Below, piece by piece: positions 1-5,106 of a stretch of DNA of 5,106 nucleotides. The notes under the pieces were generated by a model. It was not told where the DNA came from and ran no database searches. It saw only the letters and a list, made by a program, of their open reading frames with translations. The first letter of the stretch is position 1. Each line of letters starts with the position of its first letter. The translations under genes were made by a program, and so were the position numbers. The stretch is from Planctomycetota bacterium (GTDB lineage Bacteria > Planctomycetota > Planctomycetia > Pirellulales > UBA1268), in contig QWQL01000009.1 of assembly GCA_003670825.1 (NCBI GenBank), forward strand, positions 1 through 5,106. Direction: 5' to 3'.

Positions 1-1203
1 GTGGCGTGCGACCTGATCGCCATTCCCGAGGAGGCACTCGAGAAGATTCGGATGAAGGTGGCCGCGGCCCTGCCTGGATTCCCTACGGAGCGGATCGTCG
101 CCAGCGCCACTCACACCCACACCGCCCCAGTCCTCGTCGCCGGGGTCTACGAGATCCCCGCGGGCGTGATGCAACCGCCCGAGTACGTCGAGTTCTTCGC
201 TACCCGTGTCGCGGAGGGCATTCGTGAGGCGTGGGACGGCCGCCGCCCCTGCAGCGTGGGCTGGGGGATGGGGCATGCGGTTGTGGCGCAGAACCGGCGG
301 GCCGTCTATGCGGACCAAACGGCCGCGATGTACGGCCCCACCGACCGGCCAAGTTTTCGAATGCTCGAGGGTTACGAGGATCACGCCCTCGACGCGATCT
401 TCGTCTGGGACACCGAGGGCGTCCTCATGGCGACGGCGATCGCCATCGCCTGCCCGGCGCAGGAAGTCGAGAACGGTCGTCAAATCGACGCGGACTTCTG
501 GCACACGGTGCGCGACCGCCTGCGGGCCGAGCGCGGTGCCGGGCTCCACGTCCTGGCCTGGACCGGCGCCGCCGGCGACCAGTCACCGCACCTCATGTTC
601 CGCAGCGCGGCCGAACAACGGATGCGACGGCTCCGCGGAGTGTCGCGAGTCCAAGAGATCGCCCGCCGGATCGTCGCCGGCTGGAATGAAGCGCTCGCCG
701 GCGCCGAGCAGGAAAAGGCGGCCGACGCGCCCCTCGCGCATCGCGTCGATCGGGTGACGCTGCCGCGGCGCACCGTCAGCGAGCGCGAATATCAGCTCGC
801 CAACGAGAAGATCCGCGAACTCTCCGCGGCCCCCGGCAACGCCACTCGGATTTGGTGGCACTCCGGCGTGGTAAAGCGTTGGGAGCAGCAGCAGGCGGGG
901 GAAGTCGCGCCGTTCACCACAGAGGTCCACGTCGTTCGCCTCGGTGACGTCGCCTTGGCCACCAACCAGTTCGAACTGTTCACCGACTTCGGCATCGCGA
1001 TCAAGGCGCGGAGTCCGGCGGTGCAGACGTTCGTCGTCCAGCTCGCCGGCCCCGGCACGTACCTTCCCAGCGAACGCGGTTTGCGGGGCGGCGGCTACTG
1101 CGCCGTCGCGGAGAGCAACGAGGTCGGCCCCGAGGCGGGGCAGATGCTCGTCGATCAAACGGTATCGCGAATCCGCGAACTTTTTCCGACGGCTGTGCCC
1201 TGA
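1..1203 (+). CDS. Neutral/alkaline ceramidase-like hydrolase (5'-truncated by window edge)
   Basis: The open frame runs from base 1 to a TGA at 1201-1203 (400 codons). The GTG at base 1 is probably an internal valine: the first residues (V/M-A-C-D-L) read like the middle of a core beta strand, and no leader or signal peptide precedes them, so the gene likely begins upstream. Family: neutral ceramidase N-terminal domain, a zinc amidase fold that in characterised members cleaves the N-acyl bond of ceramide. Visible signatures, numbered from base 1, are ASATHTHTAP (residues 35-43; H38/H40 match the zinc-binding HTHSGP-type motif), AGDQSPHL (191-198; S195 matches the nucleophile of GDVSPN), NQFELF (322-327; E325 matches the zinc-ligand Glu) and GTYLPSERG (352-360). 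QNRRAVY (97-103) resembles the NRSP-type motif. It lacks the long C-terminal part of classical ceramidases, ending about 45 residues after the YLPSE motif. The gene is convergent with the dipeptidase operon. Family call is fairly sure; ceramide as substrate is not. Confidence 0.82.
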   Translation: MACDLIAIPEEALEKIRMKVAAALPGFPTERIVASATHTHTAPVLVAGVYEIPAGVMQPPEYVEFFATRVAEGIREAWDGRRPCSVGWGMGHAVVAQNRRAVYADQTAAMYGPTDRPSFRMLEGYEDHALDAIFVWDTEGVLMATAIAIACPAQEVENGRQIDADFWHTVRDRLRAERGAGLHVLAWTGAAGDQSPHLMFRSAAEQRMRRLRGVSRVQEIARRIVAGWNEALAGAEQEKAADAPLAHRVDRVTLPRRTVSEREYQLANEKIRELSAAPGNATRIWWHSGVVKRWEQQQAGEVAPFTTEVHVVRLGDVALATNQFELFTDFGIAIKARSPAVQTFVVQLAGPGTYLPSERGLRGGGYCAVAESNEVGPEAGQMLVDQTVSRIRELFPTAVP

Positions 1204-1210
1204 GGTGTTT

Positions 1211-1254
1211 TTCGGACCCCCCCCGCCGCATGCGATGCGGGGCCGAAGGCCTCG
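1211..1254. terminator. Overlapping GC-rich hairpins in convergent intergenic gap
   Basis: The 73-bp gap between two converging genes holds nested inverted repeats. CCGCAT (1226-1231) pairs with ATGCGG (1235-1240) across a GCG loop. TTCGG (1211-1215) pairs with CCGAA (1243-1247) further out. An alternative stem, CGGGGCC (1238-1244) with GGCCTCG (1248-1254), has one G-U pair and a GAA loop. Position and stem strength suit a shared transcription stop. No run of T follows the stems on either strand, so a classical intrinsic terminator is not demonstrated; the only T-run (1208-1212) precedes the hairpins on the + strand. Confidence 0.35.
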
Positions 1255-1276
1255 TGATGGCGTTGTCCCCGGCGCC

Positions 1277-2170
1277 TCATCCGGCCTTCGGTGATCCGGC
1301 ACGGCGGGCCCGCTCGAGGGCGGCCTCGATTTCGCGTTCGATGATGTCGAGGGCGTTGAGCGGCCGGAGCGGATCAGCGCAGCGTTCGACCCGGTTCGTG
1401 GCCGGATCCCAGTCGACGGGCCCGAACCGCGCCGGCCCCGGCTTTCCGCTGACGATGTGGCCGAGGGCATCGTCCTGGTTGTAGTGCCAGAATTCGAACG
1501 GAAAGTGGATGAATCCGTGAGCCTCAAGCACCTCGGTGATCGCCAGTCGGTTCGTGAGAGCGTCCGGCTCGACGAAGGGCGACCGCATCGGCGTCCGCTC
1601 GCTCATGTGGAGGTATGGATCGCCCCGCCAGACTTCCGCCCCGTCGGCCCGCCGCACGACGGAGATGTCGATCGCGGAGCCCGACATGTGCGTGCCGATC
1701 TTGGGAATGTTGGCGATCAGCACGATGGACCGGCGGGCGACCAGCTCGACCGGCGGCAGCCGGCCCCCACACTCCCAGATGCACTTTTGCAGGATCGCGT
1801 CGAACACGGCGGGCTTCAGCACCAGTTGCCGCTGCATCTCGAGCGAGCGGTAGGCGTCTTCGATCTTCAGAATCCACCCCCGCTCGTCGAGCGCCCGGCC
1901 CACGTCGACCACCTTGCGTACCAGGCTCTCTCGCATAAAGAATACTCGCTCGAGCGTGCCGGCGATATTCGTCTCGGAAAACTGCATCTCCACGCCCGCC
2001 GTTGCTGCGGCCTCTAGGAGGGATGCAAACGGCTCACCGCACTCCTCGACGGGGAGTCGCAGCACGTCCTGGACCACGTCGTAGCCCCGCTCCATCTGCT
2101 GGGTCCAGTACGCCCGCCTCGCGTCGCCGCTCGTTTCTTCCGCCCCGTTCATGTCTCGCTTCGCGTCCAT
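1277..2170 (-). CDS. VanX-like D-Ala-D-Ala dipeptidase family metallopeptidase, downstream copy
   Basis: This 297-residue protein belongs to the M15 zinc peptidases, closest in motif pattern to VanX/DdpX, which hydrolyse D-alanyl-D-alanine. Visible residues are R108 in EDAYRSLEMQ (VanX R71 position), H161 and D168 in GTHMSGSAID (VanX H116/D123), and E226 and H229 in FPFEFWHY (VanX E181/H184). The Asp-to-Glu distance is 58 residues, the same as in VanX, so the zinc site and catalytic base look intact. The protein is about 95 residues longer than VanX; the largest extra part is a C-terminal tail after H229 that includes FGPVDWD. No signal peptide or membrane segment is seen, so it is probably cytoplasmic. 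The first ATG is preferred over the ATG at codon 7 because GGAGGA lies 8 nt before it. It is the last gene of a leftward three-gene unit and about 61% identical to its upstream neighbour. Family sure; substrate inferred. Confidence 0.85.
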   Translation of the reverse strand: MDAKRDMNGAEETSGDARRAYWTQQMERGYDVVQDVLRLPVEECGEPFASLLEAAATAGVEMQFSETNIAGTLERVFFMRESLVRKVVDVGRALDERGWILKIEDAYRSLEMQRQLVLKPAVFDAILQKCIWECGGRLPPVELVARRSIVLIANIPKIGTHMSGSAIDISVVRRADGAEVWRGDPYLHMSERTPMRSPFVEPDALTNRLAITEVLEAHGFIHFPFEFWHYNQDDALGHIVSGKPGPARFGPVDWDPATNRVERCADPLRPLNALDIIEREIEAALERARRAGSPKAG

Positions 2171-2178
2171 CGTGGTGG

Positions 2179-2184
2179 TCCTCC
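2179..2184 (-). promoter_or_regulatory. Shine-Dalgarno site of downstream dipeptidase gene
   Basis: On the minus strand this reads GGAGGA and sits 8 nt before the ATG at 2170. It lies within the 18-bp gap after the stop codon of the upstream paralog (2189-2191), so the second copy has its own strong ribosome site within a polycistronic message. Neither of the other two genes in the unit has a comparable site. Confidence 0.7.
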
Positions 2185-2188
2185 ATGT

Positions 2189-3061
2189 TCAGTGATCGTG
2201 CGACCGGTCCGCATCCGCGATCCGGCACAGCGACGCGGTGATTTCCCTTTCGATGACGGCGATCGGATTGAGTGGCACGGCCGGATCGCGGACCGGAACG
2301 ACCTCGTTCGTTCGGGAATCCCAATCGACGGGTCCATACGGAGCGGGCTGCGGATTTCCGCTGAGGAGATGCTGCATGGCGTCTCCCTTGCTGTAGTGCC
2401 AGAACTCGAACGGATAATGCCGGAAGCCGTGCGCCTCCATGGCGGCCGTGATCTCCAGACGGACGTGCAGGCAGTCGGGCTCGACGAACGGCGAGCGCAT
2501 CGGGGTGCACTCGCTCATGTGCCCGCAGGAACCGCCGCGCCACACCTCCCGGCCGTCATCTCGGCACAGCACCGTGACGTCGATCGCCGAGCCCGACATG
2601 TGGGTGCCGATCTTCGGGACGTTCGCCACGAGCACGATCGCACGGCGGCCCACCAGTTCCGCCGAGGGGACCGTGCCGCCGTTCTCCCACACGCAGCGCC
2701 GCAGGATCGCGTCGAAGATCTCCGGCTTGCAGACCAGTCGACGCTGCATCTCGAGCGACCGGAACCCATCCTCGATCCTGAGCATCCAGCCGCGGCGATT
2801 CATGTCGCGACCGACGGCGACGAGGTCGCGCACGAGACGCTCTCGGAGAAAGTAGACGCGTGGGAGATCGTCGACGAGCGGGGAGTCGGCGAACGCCATC
2901 TCGACGGCCGCGGCGGAGGCGGCCTCGGGAAGTGACGCGAACGGTTCGCCGCATTCCCGCACCGGAAACGCCAGCAGTCGCTGCACGAACGCGTCGCCGA
3001 GTTGCATCTGCTCCGTCCAGTAACGGCGTCGGGCGTCGTCGGTGTCGGTCGTTGGGACCAT
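2189..3061 (-). CDS. VanX-like D-Ala-D-Ala dipeptidase family metallopeptidase, upstream copy
   Basis: This 290-residue paralog of the next gene in the operon carries the same complete active-site set: R101 in EDGFRSLEMQ, H154 and D161 in GTHMSGSAID, and E219 and H222 in YPFEFWHY. By analogy with VanX, H154, D161 and H222 should bind zinc and E219 should act as general base. It aligns to the downstream copy without gaps at a constant offset of 7 residues. Differences near the active site include F100 in place of Tyr, and the loop GGSCGHMSECTPM (177-189) in place of GDPYLHMSERTPM. That loop adds cysteines C179 and C185; C197 also has no counterpart. No signal peptide is seen, so it is likely cytoplasmic. 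It starts 22 bp after the MFS stop codon with no clear Shine-Dalgarno site, suggesting coupled or leader-independent translation. Family call is confident. Whether it cuts D-Ala-D-Ala, another D-containing dipeptide or a different small substrate cannot be read from the sequence. Confidence 0.85.
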   Translation of the reverse strand: MVPTTDTDDARRRYWTEQMQLGDAFVQRLLAFPVRECGEPFASLPEAASAAAVEMAFADSPLVDDLPRVYFLRERLVRDLVAVGRDMNRRGWMLRIEDGFRSLEMQRRLVCKPEIFDAILRRCVWENGGTVPSAELVGRRAIVLVANVPKIGTHMSGSAIDVTVLCRDDGREVWRGGSCGHMSECTPMRSPFVEPDCLHVRLEITAAMEAHGFRHYPFEFWHYSKGDAMQHLLSGNPQPAPYGPVDWDSRTNEVVPVRDPAVPLNPIAVIEREITASLCRIADADRSHDH

Positions 3062-3083
3062 GCAAGGGTCTCGCGGCAGGCAG

Positions 3084-4370
3084 TCAGGACGTTGCGTTGG
3101 CCAGAGGACGGGAGGCGTCGATCATGATCCACGCGACGCCCCCGATGACGGCGAAGAGGGCATTGAGGAGCAGTGCCGCGTCGAACGACGCGTAGCGATC
3201 CAGGCAGATTCCCATGACCATCGTGCTGACGGCGCCCCCCAGGCAGCCGCAGGTGGTCATCATGCCGCCCATGACACCGGCATGTCGGCCGCCGATGTCG
3301 AGGCAGACTGCCCAGGCTGGCGGGATCGCCATCGAGATCAGACCGGCCGCCGCAGCAAAGAGCGCGGCGGATGCAAACCCGTGCGTCGTCCACATCGCCG
3401 CCAGGATGGCGACGGCCGCCAAGGGCGGGCCGAGCATGCCCGGCAGTCGGCGGCCGAGCCGTCGCCCCCACCGCTTCGAGCCGACGTCGCTGGCCCAGCC
3501 TCCGAGCACGTTGCCGATCCCCATGCCGACGAGCGCCAGGGCCCCGAGCCAGCCGGCCGACCGCAGGTCAAATCCGCGCCTGGTCTGCAGGTACTCCGGC
3601 AGCCACGTGACGTAAAAGTAGCTGCCGTAGATGGTACTAAAATACATCAGGCAGATCAGCCACAGATTGCTGTTGCCGGCGAAAACCCGCCAGGGAACCG
3701 GCTGGTGGGGTGTCGGCGGCGGGGAGCCGATCAGGGACAGCTCCGCCGCGTTGACACCAGGATGCGCGTGCGGGTCGTCGCGGAACCACACGTACCACGC
3801 CCCCGCCCACACGAAGCCGAACGACGCGAAGATCACGAACATCCATCGCCAGGTGACGAGCTCCTGCAGCCATACCGACAGCGGCTGGGCCACCGCGCCG
3901 CCGAAGGTGGCCGTCATCAGCATCAGCCCAAACACGCGGCCGCGTTGGGCCGTGGAAAACCAGCGGGTAACGACCTGAGCCGATCCGGGAAACATCCCTG
4001 CCTCCGCGGCGCCGAACAGGGCTCTCACGACCAGCAGTGAAGCGAACCCCATCGCCGCGCCGGTGAGCGCCGTCATGAGCGACCAGCTCACCACAATTCG
4101 CGTCAGAACCAACCGCGGGCCAAACCGATCCGCCAGCCAACCTCCCGGCACCTCGAAGAGCGCATAGCACACGATGAACACGCTGAACACGGTGCCCATC
4201 TGGGTCTTCGTGATCCCTAGGTCGCGCTGAATGGCGAGCGACGCCGTTGAGATGCAAATACGGTCGAGGTAACCGATCGCAGCCAAAAGAAGCAGAAACA
4301 CGAGCACCGTGCCCCCCGCTCGCGTCGGCGGCTCGATGACCGCTCCGTCTCGTGCTCCTGTCGATCCCAT
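3084..4370 (-). CDS. MFS transporter, anion:cation symporter (ACS)-like
   Basis: This 428-residue inner-membrane secondary transporter is the first gene of the leftward unit. About 12 hydrophobic segments are visible, roughly at residues 21-38, 57-78, 86-105, 108-128, 145-166, 175-196, 232-254, 272-292, 311-328, 333-352, 366-388 and 398-417. The MFS motif A between helices 2 and 3 is present as GGWLADRFGPRLVL (76-89). The N-terminal pattern GYLDRICISTASLAIQRDLG (33-52) and the RDDPHAHPGV loop after helix 6 (197-206) are typical of the ACS family, which includes hexuronate, glucarate and other organic-anion proton symporters. Length is normal for the family. The ATG has no evident Shine-Dalgarno site. 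The substrate is unknown; the two dipeptidase genes immediately downstream (22-bp gap) suggest it imports, or perhaps exports, a small peptide-like or amino-acid-derived anion, but many ACS carriers in planctomycetes sit beside sugar-acid genes instead. Confidence 0.88.
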   Translation of the reverse strand: MGSTGARDGAVIEPPTRAGGTVLVFLLLLAAIGYLDRICISTASLAIQRDLGITKTQMGTVFSVFIVCYALFEVPGGWLADRFGPRLVLTRIVVSWSLMTALTGAAMGFASLLVVRALFGAAEAGMFPGSAQVVTRWFSTAQRGRVFGLMLMTATFGGAVAQPLSVWLQELVTWRWMFVIFASFGFVWAGAWYVWFRDDPHAHPGVNAAELSLIGSPPPTPHQPVPWRVFAGNSNLWLICLMYFSTIYGSYFYVTWLPEYLQTRRGFDLRSAGWLGALALVGMGIGNVLGGWASDVGSKRWGRRLGRRLPGMLGPPLAAVAILAAMWTTHGFASAALFAAAAGLISMAIPPAWAVCLDIGGRHAGVMGGMMTTCGCLGGAVSTMVMGICLDRYASFDAALLLNALFAVIGGVAWIMIDASRPLANATS

Positions 4371-4476
4371 GTGCTGAAAAGATTACCAGATGGACCCATC
4401 CCCGTTCCATGTCATTTCTCGGACTCACCCGAGGACGCCCGGATCGCACACGGCATCGATTCCGACCGACCGTAGA

Positions 4477-4508
4477 CCGGTGATCGGTTGACAACTGTTG
4501 TACACCGG
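4477..4508. promoter_or_regulatory. Inverted repeats over the -35 region, possible operator
   Basis: A perfect 11-bp palindrome with one central base, ACAACTGTTGT, lies at 4491-4501 and overlaps the TTGACA box of the rightward promoter. Outer arms CCGGTG (4477-4482) and CACCGG (4503-4508) form a second inverted repeat, not concentric with the first. Three GACCG units (4464-4468, 4468-4472, 4475-4479) lie just upstream. The placement suits a repressor operator controlling one or both divergent genes, but no matching regulator gene is in the window and the binding protein is unknown. Confidence 0.4.
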
Positions 4509-4516
4509 GATAGCAT
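4488..4516 (+). promoter_or_regulatory. Candidate sigma70-type promoter P1 for the secreted protein gene
   Basis: A perfect -35 hexamer, TTGACA (4488-4493), is followed after exactly 17 bp by TAGCAT (4511-4516), which matches the -10 consensus at four of six positions including the key TA and final T. Transcription would start near 4523, inside or after a run of seven A (4519-4525), giving a leader of about 100 nt before the GTG at 4626. Confidence 0.55.
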
Positions 4517-4543
4517 CGAAAAAAACTCGGTTCAGTTGGCCTC

Positions 4544-4572
4544 TTTACAGCACTTCTGAGGCTGGGGATAAG
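4544..4572 (+). promoter_or_regulatory. Candidate sigma70-type promoter P2 for the secreted protein gene
   Basis: TTTACA (4544-4549, five of six to consensus) and GATAAG (4567-4572, four of six) are 17 bp apart. Transcription would start near 4580, leaving about 45 nt of leader. It may be an alternative to, or act in tandem with, the promoter 56 bp upstream. Support is from consensus matching only. Confidence 0.4.
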
Positions 4573-4612
4573 ATCGTTCGTGCACCCGAACGACTCGCCG
4601 CGTCTCTCGCAT

Positions 4613-4617
4613 AGGAA
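4613..4617 (+). promoter_or_regulatory. Shine-Dalgarno site supporting the GTG start at 4626
   Basis: AGGAA sits 8 nt before the GTG at 4626-4628. Together with the signal peptide that begins at this GTG, it decides the start of the following gene, which would be missed by an ATG-only search. Confidence 0.55.
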
Positions 4618-4625
4618 CCCCGACC

Positions 4626-5106
4626 GTGTCACGACGTTTTCTCTTGCTCCTTGGTAGCCTGGCCGTCGCGTATCTGGTGGACGTAGCCTTCGCCGCGGAC
4701 GCGGTGCCGTATGACCGAAACGTTCCTTACTACACCGGCACGGTCTATCCGCAGCCACAGCAGGCGGAATACCGCGACGAGTTCCTGCCCTTGGCCCGCG
4801 TGGGGTTGCTGCTGGGGAAGGACGTGCCTCCAACGGACCCGCGACTGACCGTTCTGGTGGAACGCCTGCAGCGGCAGGGGGTCGAGCCGCGGGTCGTGAC
4901 GGCGGCGGACGACTCGGTCGAGACGCTGATTTGCATCGGCGATACGGGCGCGCACGGGAAGTTGCTCGGCGGCTCGTCCGTCCCGGACAAGCCGGAAGGC
5001 TACCTACTGCACTGCGGCAAGCATGAGTCACGGCACATCGTGTTCCTTGCAGGCCGTGATTTCCACGGGCTGCTCTGGGCCATCACGGCCTTCAACCAGC
5101 TCGTGA
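4626..5106 (+). CDS. Secreted protein with GH20/GH84-type N-terminal domain (3'-truncated by window edge)
   Basis: An open frame from GTG 4626 runs without a stop for 160 codons to the window edge. The N-terminus is a clear Sec signal peptide: VSRR, then a hydrophobic core FLLLLGSLAVAYLV, and a likely cut after AFA (residues 21-23), so the protein is exported. The mature part begins near TGTVYPQPQQAEYRDEF (37-53), continues with alternating strands and helices, and ends in a typical segment, PEGYLLHC (123-130) then IVFLAGRDFHGLLWAITAFNQL (from 138). This pattern of a YP-P opening, an I-IG strand, an EGY strand and a final AGRD-x-GLLWA-x-x-FNQL helix is that of the small alpha/beta domain in front of GH20, GH84 and some GH67 catalytic domains. 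A beta-N-acetylhexosaminidase-like enzyme is therefore likely, but the catalytic domain is outside the window. It is divergent from the MFS operon across 255 bp holding two candidate promoters. Confidence 0.7.
   Translation, partial: MSRRFLLLLGSLAVAYLVDVAFAADAVPYDRNVPYYTGTVYPQPQQAEYRDEFLPLARVGLLLGKDVPPTDPRLTVLVERLQRQGVEPRVVTAADDSVETLICIGDTGAHGKLLGGSSVPDKPEGYLLHCGKHESRHIVFLAGRDFHGLLWAITAFNQLV

Larger units (their letters stand above)
1277..3061 (-). repeat. Tandem gene duplication, 912-bp period
   Basis: The two dipeptidase genes form an imperfect direct repeat. The block starting ATCG before the conserved GAGCCCGACATGT occurs at 1671 and again at 2583, exactly 912 bp apart, and the protein alignment keeps this register from residue 21 (downstream copy) to near the C-terminus. 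A hand count gives 164 identities in 270 aligned residues (about 61%). The N-terminal 13-20 residues are less alike. This points to an old in-place duplication with both copies kept under selection. Confidence 0.85.
4371..4625. other. Divergent intergenic region
   Basis: No gene is supported here. The right half holds two rightward promoter candidates, the palindrome and the ribosome site listed separately. On the minus strand no convincing -35/-10 pair was found for the MFS operon. The best candidate is an extended -10-like TGGTAATCT (plus-strand 4380-4388), which would start transcription within a few bases of the MFS ATG. Long antisense frames crossing this region have shadow-like, arginine/proline-rich composition. 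Confidence 0.6.

Noticed and set aside
583..1527. 314-codon minus-strand open frame across the ceramidase 3' end and dipeptidase 3' end
   Set aside because: It overlaps two genes with recognisable catalytic motifs and shows no domain of its own.
2192..2935. 247-codon plus-strand open frame opposite the upstream dipeptidase gene
   Set aside because: Charged, His/Asp/Arg-rich shadow product. A similar shadow (1457-2017) occurs opposite the paralog only because the underlying genes are duplicates.
1277..3061. Vancomycin resistance (van) cluster
   Set aside because: Only VanX-like motifs are present; no VanH dehydrogenase, VanA/B-type ligase or VanRS genes are seen, the proteins are longer than VanX, and the partner is an MFS carrier.
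1277..3061. Recent assembly duplication or mobile-element duplication
   Set aside because: The copies differ at about 39% of residues across their whole length, too many for an assembly artefact, and no terminal repeats or transposase flank them.
3042..4040. 332-codon plus-strand open frame opposite the MFS gene
   Set aside because: Low-complexity, His/Gln/Arg/Pro-rich product with no motif; it is the antisense shadow of a transporter with clear helices and motif A.
4464..4479. Three GACCG units as a repeat array or iteron set
   Set aside because: The units are only 5 bp, partly overlapping and unevenly spaced; this is expected by chance in GC-rich DNA.
4488..4516. Minus-strand promoter from the TTGTCA reverse-complement of the same site
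   Set aside because: No acceptable -10 box is found 16-18 bp downstream on the minus strand.
3637..5031. 464-codon minus-strand open frame across the MFS 5' part, the intergenic region and the start of the secreted gene
   Set aside because: Its product is rich in Arg, Pro, Ser and Ala with no recognisable domain. It is antisense to a gene with a convincing signal peptide and out of frame with a clear MFS protein, so it is a high-GC shadow frame.

Overview
This 5.1 kb, GC-rich bacterial window looks like chromosome of a planctomycete (Planctomycetota). The assignment is an inference. It rests on the gene types (a ceramidase-like protein, an ACS-type MFS carrier and a secreted glycoside-hydrolase-like protein), the high GC, and a GTG start with a signal peptide. 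No rRNA, tRNA, CRISPR array, insertion sequence or phage gene was seen.

Layout. (1) Positions 1-1203 (+) hold the 3' part of a gene for a neutral/alkaline ceramidase-like hydrolase; its true start lies before the window. (2) A 73-bp convergent gap follows (1204-1276), with overlapping GC-rich hairpins. (3) Positions 1277-4370 (-) form a compact three-gene unit read leftward: an MFS transporter (3084-4370), then two tandem paralogous zinc metallopeptidases of the VanX/D-Ala-D-Ala dipeptidase type (2189-3061 and 1277-2170). The gaps are only 22 and 18 bp, so the genes are probably co-transcribed. (4) A 255-bp divergent intergenic region (4371-4625) carries two candidate sigma70-type promoters facing right and a perfect 11-bp palindrome that overlaps the -35 box of the first. 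(5) From 4626 (+) a GTG-started gene with a signal peptide runs off the right edge. Its visible part resembles the non-catalytic N-terminal domain that precedes GH20/GH84-like catalytic domains.

Working together. The MFS plus twin-dipeptidase unit is the most interesting element. Both dipeptidase-like proteins keep the complete VanX set (Arg, His-x6-Asp, Glu-x2-His) and have no signal peptide, so they should act in the cytoplasm, plausibly on something the MFS protein imports. That would resemble the logic of E. coli ddpX with its ABC importer, but with a secondary carrier and two enzymes. The substrate is not shown by the sequence. The two paralogs align without a gap over at least 270 residues at about 61% identity (hand count), with a repeat period of 912 bp. 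They are clearly longer than VanX, with a conserved C-terminal extension. The flanking ceramidase-like and glycosidase-like genes are not obviously part of the same pathway.
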